A DNA stretch of 64,000 nt from Pantoea endophytica (GTDB taxonomy: Bacteria > Pseudomonadota > Gammaproteobacteria > Enterobacterales > Enterobacteriaceae). The number at the start of each line of letters is the position of its first letter. The stretch's first letter is position 1. Below are positions 17,783-26,177 of the stretch, in pieces. Below the pieces are notes generated by a model. That model worked only from the letters and a program-made list of their open reading frames with translations. It was not told the origin of the DNA and searched no databases. The stretch covers positions 434,001-498,000 of the forward strand of contig NZ_PJRT01000033.1 in the NCBI RefSeq assembly GCF_002858935.1, read 5' to 3'. The position numbers and the translations under genes are program-made.

Positions 17783-18691
17783 TTACGCCATAAATGGCGA
17801 CGCTACACCGTATTCTTTCACAATGACTTCATCGCCCTCAATTTCAACCACCGCAAACGGCACCTCTTCTGCCCCATCCAGCATCCCTTTGAGTGTATAG
17901 AAGCCTGTTTGACCGATGCGCGCAAAGCCGCCGCGATGATCGTGTCCAGAGAAACAGCATAGTATGTTGTAACTAGAAAGCAGCTCTGCCAGCACGCTGC
18001 CGTTGAGTAAGTTGTGGCTGTTGTGCGGCGCCAGCGGATAGTGGCCAAACACCACCACTTTCTCCCCTTGCTGCTGGGCTTGCTGCAGCTGCTGCTCAAT
18101 CCACGCCAGTTGCTGCGTTCCTACCGCACCGTTCCAGGGTTTCGCCTGCGGCTGCTGGCGCGCGGTCAGGTCCACCAGCATTGCCTCCGCCTGCTTGCGA
18201 TCGTCACCGTTCTGCATGTTGCAATAGAGGCTGATGTCGTTGCCGTCATAAACAATAAAACGCCAGCCCTGCAGCCCAAAGGCGTAATAGCTTTTGGGTA
18301 GCGCAGCGGCTTCGTTGAGATGCTGCGCGATGGTCTGCGCATCGTGATTACCCAGCACCACCGCATGTGGATGTTCGAGGCGATCGTAAATCGGCAATAT
18401 CGCCGCGTAGCTGTTCCAGTCGCGATCGACTAAATCCCCCAGCGTAACGACAAAATCCAGCGGCTGCTGATTCAACACCGCAATCGCCTGCGGCAGCTTA
18501 TGCAGCGCGTGACGATAGTAGAGATTTTTCGCCATATCGGCGTCGATGTCGGCATATTGCGGATCGGCAATCAAACCAAAACGCAGCGTGCTGCTCAGCG
18601 GCGCGGAACGCACATCGGGCAAGGCATAGAGCTCGGCGACATCGCCCAGCAGTTCACGCTGCAGTTCAGTCAGCGGATGCGGATAAGACAC
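17783..18691 (-). CDS. ADPRM-like metallophosphoesterase (ADP-ribose/CDP-alcohol phosphatase type)
   Basis: This calcineurin-like phosphoesterase has the full metal-site series: FGLIADPQYAD, VVTLGDLVDRDW, VVLGNHDA, VVVFGHYPLAP and CFSGHDHRGG. The YYRHALHKLPQAI and GWRFIVYDGNDIS segments are those of the Mn-dependent ADP-ribose/CDP-alcohol diphosphatase (ADPRM) group, which cleaves ADP-ribose, CDP-choline or CDP-glycerol. It is the last gene of a Ugp-like ABC importer operon, so it likely acts on the imported phosphodiester or its product; no signal peptide is seen, so it is cytoplasmic. GTG at 18691 is the best start (AAGGAG, 8 bases). The last residues (VASPFMA) and stop are encoded by a REP-like unit. 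Confidence 0.8.
   Translation of the reverse strand: MSYPHPLTELQRELLGDVAELYALPDVRSAPLSSTLRFGLIADPQYADIDADMAKNLYYRHALHKLPQAIAVLNQQPLDFVVTLGDLVDRDWNSYAAILPIYDRLEHPHAVVLGNHDAQTIAQHLNEAAALPKSYYAFGLQGWRFIVYDGNDISLYCNMQNGDDRKQAEAMLVDLTARQQPQAKPWNGAVGTQQLAWIEQQLQQAQQQGEKVVVFGHYPLAPHNSHNLLNGSVLAELLSSYNILCCFSGHDHRGGFARIGQTGFYTLKGMLDGAEEVPFAVVEIEGDEVIVKEYGVASPFMA
17785..17806. repeat. REP-like unit overlapping the phosphoesterase 3' end
   Basis: On the minus strand GTAGCGTCGCCATTTATGGCG matches the head and palindrome of the unit at 5006-5029 (GTAGGGT-CACCATTTATGGTG). It supplies the last six codons of the phosphoesterase, and the stop codon follows immediately at the repeat's end. Confidence 0.7.
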
Positions 18692-18703
18692 GAAAAGCAC
18701 TCC

Positions 18704-19522
18704 TTAGCGAATACCAGCACGCATAAAAGATTGAATAAACTGACGCTGGAAAATCAGGAACAGCACCAACAGCGGCAAGGTGGTCATTAACGTAGCAGCG
18801 CCAATCAATGCCCATTGCACGCCCTGCTCCGGCGCCGAGAACAGTTGCAGGCCCACGGTGAGCGGCCGCACGTTGACCGAATCGGTGATCACCAGCGGCC
18901 AGAGGAAATCATTCCAGTGGAAACTGATCGACACCAGCGCAAACGCCACATAGATCGGCTTCGCCAGCGGGATGTAAATCTTGCGCAGAATGTAAAAGCG
19001 GCTGGCACCTTCCACAATCGCCGCCTCTTCCAATACCAGCGGAATACTTTTAAAGGTCTGGCGTAGCAGAAAGATGGCGAAGGCCGAGGAGAAATACGGC
19101 AGCGCGATGCCGGTCAGCGTATCGCGGAAACCCAGCGCGCCGATGGTTTTGTAGTTATTCAGAATCAGCACGTCGGGGCTGATCATCAGCTGCAGCAGGA
19201 TCAGCGCGAAGATCGCGCCGGAAAATTTCAGGCGGAAGCGCACTAATGCGTAAGCGGCCATGGTCGCCAGAATCAGCTGCACCACCACAATCATCAGCAC
19301 CAGCAAGCTGGTATTGAGGAAGTAGCGACCAAAGGGCGCGGCGTGCCAGGCATTAACGAAGTTCTGCAAGGTCAGCGGCGAAAAAAGCGAAAAGCTCGCC
19401 TGATCGGATGCCGGATGAATCGCCACCCAGATCGCCACCAGAATCGGTAAAAACCACAGCAACGCGGCAAGCCCAATGCCCGTATTCAGGCACAGGCGAC
19501 CAAACGTGATTGTCGGCTTCAT
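18704..19522 (-). CDS. ABC transporter permease, UgpE/MalG-like
   Basis: The 272 residues have six predicted membrane segments and the permease-ATPase coupling loop EEAAIVEGASRFYILRKIYIPLAKP near residue 165, the EAA motif of carbohydrate-uptake family 1 permeases. The upstream permease overlaps it by 4 bases (ATGA). It would pair with that protein, the binding protein at 20433 and the ATPase at 21735. The best-known relatives move glycerol-3-phosphate, its diesters or maltodextrins. Confidence 0.85.
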   Translation of the reverse strand: MKPTITFGRLCLNTGIGLAALLWFLPILVAIWVAIHPASDQASFSLFSPLTLQNFVNAWHAAPFGRYFLNTSLLVLMIVVVQLILATMAAYALVRFRLKFSGAIFALILLQLMISPDVLILNNYKTIGALGFRDTLTGIALPYFSSAFAIFLLRQTFKSIPLVLEEAAIVEGASRFYILRKIYIPLAKPIYVAFALVSISFHWNDFLWPLVITDSVNVRPLTVGLQLFSAPEQGVQWALIGAATLMTTLPLLVLFLIFQRQFIQSFMRAGIR

Positions 19523-20433
19523 TGGTAATGGGCTCGCTTGTCCAGCAGGTTGAATTTAAGCAGCGCAATCGCGGCGAGGATCACCAGCAGCACCACCGTC
19601 ATTGCCGCTGCGGCGGGCATATCCCAGAAGCTGAAGGCAGTGCGGTAGATGTAGAACAGCAGCAAGCTACTGCTGTTATTCGGCCCGCCGTTGGTCATCG
19701 CGATCACCTGATCGACAATGCGAAAGGCATTCATCGAGGCATTGATCAGCACAAACAGCGTGGTAGGCATCAGCAGCGGCCACTGCACGCGCCGGAAGAA
19801 ATAGCGGCGTGACGCCCCTTCTATCTTCGCGGCTTCGCTCAGGCGCGGATCGATCTGCTGCAAAGCGGCGAGATAAAAGATCATAAAGAAGCCCGCTTCG
19901 CGCCATACCGATACCGCCATCAAACAGTACAAGGCGCTACCCGGTTCGCCGAGCCAGTTCATCGCTGGCAGCGAAAACAGCGCCAGCAGCTTATTCAGCA
20001 AACCCAGCTGCGGCGTGTAGAAGAACAGCCACAGATTGGCGATGGCGATCATCGGCAGCAGCGAAGGAATAAAGAACGCGGTGCGCACCAGCGCATTGGC
20101 ACGCATATGACGATTGACCGCCAGCGCCATCAGCAGCGCCAGCGTGACCGCCAGCGGAATGGTGATCAACGCATACAGCAGATTATTCCACAGCGACTGG
20201 ATGAAGATGTCGTCATCCAGCAGCGCGAGATAGTTATCCAGCCCAACAAAATGGGCTGGACGACCGTTACGTGCTGCGCTGAACAGGCTTTCCCATACGG
20301 TCGCAACCGCCGGATAGTGCGTAAACAGCAGTAAAAAACTCAGTGCCGGTAAAATCAGCAGGTAGCCATACAGCTGCATCGACCATAACCGGGGACGACG
20401 AACCGGCGCGACGGTGAGAATCGTGCTCGTCAT
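19519..20433 (-). CDS. ABC transporter permease, UgpA/MalF-like
   Basis: The 304-residue protein has six membrane helices, with YLLILPALSFLLLFTHYPAVATVWESLF at the N-terminus, and an EAA loop SEAAKIEGASRRYFFRRVQWPLLMPTT. The start codon overlaps the binding-protein stop (TAATG) and its end overlaps the next permease by 4 bases, so expression is coupled. It forms half of the importer pore in the inner membrane. Confidence 0.85.
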   Translation of the reverse strand: MTSTILTVAPVRRPRLWSMQLYGYLLILPALSFLLLFTHYPAVATVWESLFSAARNGRPAHFVGLDNYLALLDDDIFIQSLWNNLLYALITIPLAVTLALLMALAVNRHMRANALVRTAFFIPSLLPMIAIANLWLFFYTPQLGLLNKLLALFSLPAMNWLGEPGSALYCLMAVSVWREAGFFMIFYLAALQQIDPRLSEAAKIEGASRRYFFRRVQWPLLMPTTLFVLINASMNAFRIVDQVIAMTNGGPNNSSSLLLFYIYRTAFSFWDMPAAAAMTVVLLVILAAIALLKFNLLDKRAHYQ

Positions 20434-21707
20434 TATTGATAAGACTTCAGCAGACGATCGGCTTGCTTCTGCGCGCCTTCCAGCGCTTCGGCTGGCGTTT
20501 TCGCCTGCGTCACCGCCGCTTCTACCGCGTGATTGAGCGCATCCTGAATCTGCACGCTGTTGTAAGTCGAGAGTTCTGGCTGCGCATACTTCAGCTGTTC
20601 ACGCGCCACCAATGCCTGAGGAACCTCTTTAACGTAATCCTTCATCACCGTGGTATCCCATGCCGCCGGAGAGGTCGCTACATAACCGGTGGCGATACTC
20701 CAGCGCGCCGCCTGCTCGGGTGAGGTTACCCAACGGATAAACTCCATCGCCGCTTTCTGCTGTTCTGGTGAGGCATTTTTAAAGACATACAGGTTACCGC
20801 CGCCGGTTGGGCTGCCGCGCTGGGTTTTCTCCGGCAGCATCGCCACACCGAACGGGAATTTCGCGTTATCACGCACGTTGGTCAGGTTGCCGGTGGTGGT
20901 CACCATCATGGCAGTTTTGCCGCTGATGAAGTCCTGCGGCGTGGTGCCCCACGCAATGGCACCCTTTGGCGACACGTCCTCTTTCTGGCCGAGATCGGTC
21001 AGCCACTGCAGCGTTTCCACGTTGCCCGGCGTATTGAAGTGCACCGCGGTGCCTTTGCCGTTATCCAGGCGACCGCCGTTGGTGGCGGACAAGCCCTGGA
21101 AGTTCCAGTAGCCGTTTGGCGTGGAAGGAATCTCGATGCCCCATTGGCTGACGCCGTTGGCATCTTTGATCGTGAGTTTCTTACTGAACTCGACCACTTG
21201 CTGCCAGTTGGCCGGTGGCGTATCGGCATTCAAACCGGCTTTTTCAAACGCCTGTTTGTTCCAGTACATCACTACGGTTGAACGCTGGAACGGTACGCCC
21301 CACACTTTACCGTCAATGTGACGCAGAAACGCCGGATAGAAACCGTCGATCCATTTTTTGCCTTCCTCGCCCTGCGCTAAATCGCTGGCCGCCACAATCG
21401 CACCGGCATCAATCAGCGAATACGCTTCGATATCGCCTATCACCGCCAGCTGCGGCGCGTTACCACCACGAAATGCGGTCAGCGCTTTGGTCACGGTGGT
21501 GGCGTAATCACCGGTATACACCGGCTGAATGCTCACGTCCGGATGCACTTTCTGGAAATCCGCCACCAGCGAATCCACGGTGTGGCTCACTTTGCCGCCC
21601 ACCGCGATCGGATAATACATTTGCAGCTTGACCGGTTCAGCCGCAAAAGCTGAGGTGGTGATGGCGAGGACTAATGCAGAAAGACGTGAATAACGAATCG
21701 CAGACAT
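20433..21707 (-). CDS. Extracellular solute-binding protein, family 1 (UgpB-like)
   Basis: From ATG 21707 (AAGGGAAAATC before it) the protein has a signal peptide (MSAIRYSRLSALVLAITTSAFA) and about 400 mature residues of the UgpB/MalE fold: LVADFQKVHPDVSIQPVYTGDYATTVTKALTAFRGGNAPQLAVIGD, WGVPFQRSTVVMYWNKQAFEKAGL and GGGNLYVFKNASPEQQKAAMEFIRWVTSPEQAARWSIATGY. These are close to the sn-glycerol-3-phosphate-binding protein pattern. Together with the ADPRM-like phosphatase at the operon end, a phosphorylated alcohol or nucleotide-linked alcohol is a reasonable guess for the ligand. Confidence 0.85.
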   Translation of the reverse strand: MSAIRYSRLSALVLAITTSAFAAEPVKLQMYYPIAVGGKVSHTVDSLVADFQKVHPDVSIQPVYTGDYATTVTKALTAFRGGNAPQLAVIGDIEAYSLIDAGAIVAASDLAQGEEGKKWIDGFYPAFLRHIDGKVWGVPFQRSTVVMYWNKQAFEKAGLNADTPPANWQQVVEFSKKLTIKDANGVSQWGIEIPSTPNGYWNFQGLSATNGGRLDNGKGTAVHFNTPGNVETLQWLTDLGQKEDVSPKGAIAWGTTPQDFISGKTAMMVTTTGNLTNVRDNAKFPFGVAMLPEKTQRGSPTGGGNLYVFKNASPEQQKAAMEFIRWVTSPEQAARWSIATGYVATSPAAWDTTVMKDYVKEVPQALVAREQLKYAQPELSTYNSVQIQDALNHAVEAAVTQAKTPAEALEGAQKQADRLLKSYQ

Positions 21708-21734
21708 GATTTTCCCTTGGGCAAATGACAACGG

Positions 21735-22835
21735 TTAAACAGCGTATTTTTTCTGTGAAGCAAACATCTGTTGTTCGGCTGGCACGCAGCGCTTACCGCT
21801 CTCGCGATGAAACAGATATTGCCGCGCGGCGGACCACTGCAATCCCACTTCACTGCCATCGGTGAAGCGCTGCATGCCCGGCACTTTGATGGTCAGCGGT
21901 TCGCTGATGCCAGCAAGCAGGCACACCAGCAAGGTATCAGCGCCCATATATTCAGAACTGATCACCCGCGCGGTCAGCGCCGCCTGTTCTGCAGCGATCG
22001 GCTGGATATCTTCGGCACGCAATCCAAGGCTCAGCGGCGCGTCGCGGTATTCCACCACCGGCGCGGTGAGATGCAGCAGATAGTGATGCGCGCCATTGCG
22101 CTGCAGCGGCAGGATGTTCATCGGCGGTGCGCCAATGAACTGCGCGGCGAACACGCTGGCGGGATTGTTGTAGAGATCGTCTGGCGTGCCGTGCTGTTCG
22201 ATGTGGCCATCGTTGAGCAGGATAATGCTGTCGGCCATGCTCATCGCTTCGGTCTGATCGTGTGTGACGTACAGCATGGTCAAGCCGAGTTTCTTCTGCA
22301 GCGCGCGGATTTCACGGCGCATGCTTTGCCGTAGCCTGGCGTCGAGGTTCGACAGCGGCTCATCCATTAAACACAGCGTGTTATTGGCGATCACCGCACG
22401 GCCCAGCGCCACGCGCTGCTGTTGTCCGCCGGAGAGCTGTGATGGCAAACGATCCAGCAGCTTATCCAGCTCCATTAGCTTGCTGACATTATCCAGGCGG
22501 GCAGCAAACGACTGTTTCTCCTCGCCGCGCGCTTTCAAACCAAACAGCAGGTTTTCGCGCACGTTAAGGTGGGGAAACAGCGCATAGGACTGAAACACCA
22601 TCGATAGCTTGCGTTGCGACGGCGGCAGATGGGTGATATCGGCATGATTAAAGTGGATCGCCCCGCGATCGGCAGTTTCCAGTCCGGCGATGGTGCGCAG
22701 CAGCGTCGATTTACCGCAGCCCGAAGGACCGAGCAGCGCGACAAACGCGCCTTCTGCCGCGTCGAAGCTGATGTCGTCCAGGGCGATTTTCTCGCCCCAG
22801 GCTTTAGTGATGTGGTGAAGCGAAAGGTGGCTCAT
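21735..22835 (-). CDS. ABC transporter ATPase, UgpC/MalK-like
   Basis: The 366-residue ATPase has Walker A GPSGCGKSTLLRTIAG, Q-loop VFQSYALFPHL, signature LSGGQQQRVALGRAV, Walker B LCLMDEPLSNLDARLR and H-loop YVTHDQTEA, followed by a 130-residue C-terminal OB-fold (TOBE-like) domain from about residue 235. It energises import by the two permeases encoded after the binding protein. Unusually for ugp-like operons, the ATPase gene comes first. The intergenic space to the GntR gene contains a decayed REP-like unit. Confidence 0.9.
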   Translation of the reverse strand: MSHLSLHHITKAWGEKIALDDISFDAAEGAFVALLGPSGCGKSTLLRTIAGLETADRGAIHFNHADITHLPPSQRKLSMVFQSYALFPHLNVRENLLFGLKARGEEKQSFAARLDNVSKLMELDKLLDRLPSQLSGGQQQRVALGRAVIANNTLCLMDEPLSNLDARLRQSMRREIRALQKKLGLTMLYVTHDQTEAMSMADSIILLNDGHIEQHGTPDDLYNNPASVFAAQFIGAPPMNILPLQRNGAHHYLLHLTAPVVEYRDAPLSLGLRAEDIQPIAAEQAALTARVISSEYMGADTLLVCLLAGISEPLTIKVPGMQRFTDGSEVGLQWSAARQYLFHRESGKRCVPAEQQMFASQKKYAV

Positions 22836-22926
22836 GCATCCGCAATCCAGAAATCAGAATGGCGGTAAGCTAGCGGAAGGAAATGAAGGTTTTATGTCAT
22901 TGCGGTGACCGCGCGGTTAATCAGAT

Positions 22927-22973
22927 GCGCAATGCATTACGCCGCTACAAATAATTGCACGCTTAGTAGCGGC
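22927..22973. repeat. Degenerate REP-like unit
   Basis: GCGCAATGCATTACGCCGCTAC (22927-22948, minus-strand head GTAGCGGCG) is followed by a second plus-strand head GTAGCGGC at 22966. It looks like a decayed member of the 17707/52584 family with the two halves pointing apart. Confidence 0.45.
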
Positions 22974-22997
22974 AAGGTTCACGCGCTCTTTTGCTTT

Positions 22998-23660
22998 TTA
23001 CTGATTGAAATAGTGCTGATGCAAAATCGCAGCCCCATCATCAATCGCTTTCATCAATATCTTTTCACTGGTGACCGCATCGCCGGCCTGTAACGCTTCC
23101 AGCAGGTGATCATAGTTATGATGCCCATTCACCACCTCGGCCGGCTGCGGATAGAGATAGTTAAAGCACGGACCGATCTGCACCCAAAGCTGTTCGATCA
23201 GCGCCTCCAGCGTTGGCATTTGCGCATAGCCATAGAGCGTAAAACGGAACGCGCGATTAGCTTCTAACGCCGCCTCGGCATCACCGCTTTGTTTGGCTTG
23301 CATAAAGCGCGCGCAGAGTTTTTTCAGCTCGGAAATCTGTTTTTTTCCCAAAAATGGCGTCGCCGCCCTCACCGCTAAACCTTCAAGCTGCTTACGAATC
23401 AGCGTAATCTCATCAAAGCGCTGGCGCGTCATTTCCGGGACCAGAAACGCCGCAGCTGGCGTGGCGTCTAATGCTCCGGCAGAAACCAGTCGCAACAAGG
23501 CTTCACGCACCGGCGTGATGCTGGTACCCAATTGAGCCGCCAAATCGCGCGTCACCAGCCGTGCGCCAGGTTTTAACTTGCCAACAATCAGCGCGCTGCG
23601 CAGTGACGATTCCACCTGCGCGGTCAAACTCATGCGCTGCGCTTTATCCATTTCGATCAT
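22998..23660 (-). CDS. GntR/FadR-family (FCD domain) transcriptional regulator
   Basis: The protein (about 220 residues from MIEMDKAQRMSLTAQ) has an N-terminal winged helix, LRSALIVGKLKPGARLVTRDLAAQLGTSITPVREALLRLVSAGALD, and a C-terminal all-helical FCD effector domain with LYGYAQMPTLEALIEQLW and the metal-type histidine pattern ending HHNYDHLLEALQAGD. The open frame continues upstream to 23747, but ATG 23660 (AAGG upstream) or 23651 gives a normal N-terminus. It is divergent from the peptide-type ABC operon at 23829 and lies upstream of the Ugp-like operon. The shared divergent promoter makes the sulfur operon the more likely target. Confidence 0.85.
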   Translation of the reverse strand: MIEMDKAQRMSLTAQVESSLRSALIVGKLKPGARLVTRDLAAQLGTSITPVREALLRLVSAGALDATPAAAFLVPEMTRQRFDEITLIRKQLEGLAVRAATPFLGKKQISELKKLCARFMQAKQSGDAEAALEANRAFRFTLYGYAQMPTLEALIEQLWVQIGPCFNYLYPQPAEVVNGHHNYDHLLEALQAGDAVTSEKILMKAIDDGAAILHQHYFNQ

Positions 23661-23828
23661 ACGTTGAGGGCCTTCTACTGAATTTCGCAAATGGTAAGTT
23701 ATTTTTAATGTTTTATTGCCAACTTGCCAGATTATAGGATATATCATGTATTACAAATAAGCACAGTCTTGATTCTGGCAGTATCCACTCTTTTCACTAC
23801 CTTGCCGTTGGCAATTTTGGGAAACGTT

Positions 23829-25319
23829 ATGAGATTACCTGCAGTGAAGTTTGCCACCACCGCGTTGCTATTTGCTCTGATGCCAGCCGTACAGGCAGCG
23901 GAACTGACCATTGGCCAACCCACGTCTGCCACGGCGATGGATCCCGGCTTTCTCAAAGAATCTGCCACCTTAGTCGACAACCTCTTCGATACCTTAGTGC
24001 GCCGCGCCGATGACATGTCATTACAGCCGGGCTTAGCCACTGAGTGGAAAGCGATTAACGACACCACCTGGCAATTTACCCTGCGCCAGGGCGTGAAATT
24101 TACCGATGGCGAGCCGGTGAACGCCGAAGCGGTGAAGTTCTCCATCGATCGTATTTTAGACCCCGCCAATCACGCACCGACGATTTCCTATATCCGCACC
24201 ATCAAATCGGTGGACGTGATCAACGACTATCAGGTGCAGATCCACACCAACGGCCCGGATCCTCTGCTGCCCACGCGCATGAGCCGCTACCCGGCTTACA
24301 TTGTGCCGCCAGCGTACGTGAAGAAAGTCGGCGCCAGCGAGTTCGCACGCAAACCGGTAGGCAGCGGCGCTTACAAGCTGGATAGCTTTATCCCGGATGA
24401 AAAAGTGGTGATGGTCGCCAATGAAACCTACTGGCGCGGCAAACCGGCGATTGATCGCGTTACCTGGCGTCCGATTCCCGAAGCCACCGCACGCCTCACC
24501 GCGCTGCTGACCGGCGAAGTGCAGCTGATTGAAAGCGTGCCAGCCGATTTAGTGCCAGCGCTGAAAAATCGCCCCAACGTCGAACTGGAACAGGTAAAAG
24601 GCGGCGGGCTGACGATTTACCTCGGCCTTAAAGATGATGAGAAACCGCTGAGTGATGTGCGCGTCCGTCAGGCGCTTTCGCTGGCGTTAAACCGTCAGGC
24701 TTATACCCAACAGCTGCTGCACGGTTTCGGTACGCCAACCGGCACCATGGCCGGTGCTAATGACTTTGGTTATCTGGCGGTTCCGGCCACCGCGCAGGAT
24801 GTGGCGAAAGCCAAGTCGCTGCTGGCTGCAGCCGGTTACGCAAACGGCTTTAGCCTGCGCTTCCAGGCGCCGCGCCGCTATATTGCCAGCGCCGATGTAG
24901 CCCAAGCCATCGTGCAGGATTTAGCCGCCATTGGCGTGAAAGCCGAGCTGGAGGTACCGGAATGGTCGGTTTACACCCAGCAGGTCGCGTCCCAGAAACA
25001 GGCTCCGATGTATATGCTGGCGTGGGGATCCACGCAGACGCTGGATGCTGATGCCGCGCTGTTCCCCATCCTGCGCAGCGGCGAGCCCTATTCCACCGTG
25101 CATGATGCAGAGCTGGATAAGCTGCTCGATCAAAGCCGTCAGATTGTCGATCCCGTTGCGCGCAAAAAAGTGTTAGAGCAGATTCAGCAACGCGTCGCGG
25201 AACAACAGCCGCTGCTGCCGCTGTACCGTGAAGATACCTTGTATGCGCACAGCACGTCGCTCAACTTCAAAGGCCGCGTCGATGCCCGCATCCCGCTGTT
25301 TGATCTGAGGCTGAAATGA
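23829..25319 (+). CDS. Periplasmic binding protein of a peptide/nickel-type ABC importer (family 5)
   Basis: From ATG 23829 the protein has a signal peptide (MRLPAVKFATTALLFALMPAVQA) and about 475 mature residues of the DppA/OppA cluster: ESATLVDNLFDTLVRRADDMSLQPGLATEWKAINDTTWQFTLRQGVKFTDGEPVNAEAVKFSIDRI, then PVGSGAYKLDSFIPDEKV and the final LLPLYREDTLYAHS. The first gene of a tightly packed seven-gene operon (to 31281), each start touching the previous stop. Its ligand is unknown, but the downstream enzymes (M20 protein, D-cysteine desulfhydrase, ornithine-cyclodeaminase homologue, rhodanese) suggest an amino-acid-derived sulfur compound or small peptide. Confidence 0.88.
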   Translation: MRLPAVKFATTALLFALMPAVQAAELTIGQPTSATAMDPGFLKESATLVDNLFDTLVRRADDMSLQPGLATEWKAINDTTWQFTLRQGVKFTDGEPVNAEAVKFSIDRILDPANHAPTISYIRTIKSVDVINDYQVQIHTNGPDPLLPTRMSRYPAYIVPPAYVKKVGASEFARKPVGSGAYKLDSFIPDEKVVMVANETYWRGKPAIDRVTWRPIPEATARLTALLTGEVQLIESVPADLVPALKNRPNVELEQVKGGGLTIYLGLKDDEKPLSDVRVRQALSLALNRQAYTQQLLHGFGTPTGTMAGANDFGYLAVPATAQDVAKAKSLLAAAGYANGFSLRFQAPRRYIASADVAQAIVQDLAAIGVKAELEVPEWSVYTQQVASQKQAPMYMLAWGSTQTLDADAALFPILRSGEPYSTVHDAELDKLLDQSRQIVDPVARKKVLEQIQQRVAEQQPLLPLYREDTLYAHSTSLNFKGRVDARIPLFDLRLK

Positions 25320-26176
25320 TTTCACCGGGCACCGTGCTGCAGCGCCGTCCGCGCCGCCTGATTTACGGCGATGCGGTGATCGGCAGCCTTTTGCTGATCG
25401 TGGTGATTGCCGCGGCGCTGCTCTCTCCGTGGCTGCCGTTGCCCGATGCCTTAAGTAACAATCTCAATGAGATGTTCCTGCCGCCGGGTTCGCCCGGTGC
25501 GCAAGCCACGCATTGGCTCGGCACCGATCAACTGGGCCGCGATCTGCTGGCGCGCATTCTCTCCGGCACGCGCTTGTCGCTGCTGGTGGTGTTGGTCGCG
25601 GCGGCGATTGGCGCGGTGATTGGCGTCGCGCTCGGTATGATCGCCGGTTACGCCGGCGGTTGGGTTGATGCGCTGATCATGCGACTGATCGACATCCAGC
25701 TGGCGGTGCCGTTTATTCTGTTGATTCTGCTAGTGATTGCGCTGATGGGCGCATCACTGACCAACATCATTGTGATTATGGGCTGCACCAGCTGGGCGAT
25801 TTATGCCCGCGTGGCGCGCGCCAAAACCTTAGAGATTCGGGAACTGGAATATATTCAGGCGGTGCGCGCCATGGGCTTTTCGCCGCTGCGCATACTGCTA
25901 CGGCATATCCTGCCCAATCTGCTGACGCCGCTGGTGGTGTTGCTAACGCTGGATATCCCACGCCTGATCGTGCTCGAAGCCTCAGTGGGTTTTCTCGGTA
26001 TGGGAATTCAGCCACCCACGCCAACGCTGGGCAATCTGATTGGCGAAGGTCGCTCTTACATGCTGCTGTCGCAATGGTTGGTGCTCTATCCCGGTTTGGT
26101 GATTGCAGCGCTGGTGATTGGCTGCAACCTGCTCGGCGATGCGCTGCTACGTCGCACGCATACGAGGCTGGATTAA
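25316..26176 (+). CDS. ABC transporter permease, DppC-like
   Basis: The 286-residue permease has the DppC/OppC layout: N-terminal helix, HWLGTDQLGRDLLARILSGTRLSLLVVLVAA typical of the family, and the EAA region RVARAKTLEIRELEYIQAVRAMGFSPLRILLRHILPNLLTPL. It overlaps the binding protein gene by 4 bases (ATGA). The order binding protein, DppC type, DppB type is reversed from the usual dpp/opp order. Confidence 0.88.
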   Translation: MISPGTVLQRRPRRLIYGDAVIGSLLLIVVIAAALLSPWLPLPDALSNNLNEMFLPPGSPGAQATHWLGTDQLGRDLLARILSGTRLSLLVVLVAAAIGAVIGVALGMIAGYAGGWVDALIMRLIDIQLAVPFILLILLVIALMGASLTNIIVIMGCTSWAIYARVARAKTLEIRELEYIQAVRAMGFSPLRILLRHILPNLLTPLVVLLTLDIPRLIVLEASVGFLGMGIQPPTPTLGNLIGEGRSYMLLSQWLVLYPGLVIAALVIGCNLLGDALLRRTHTRLD

Positions 26177-26177
26177 G

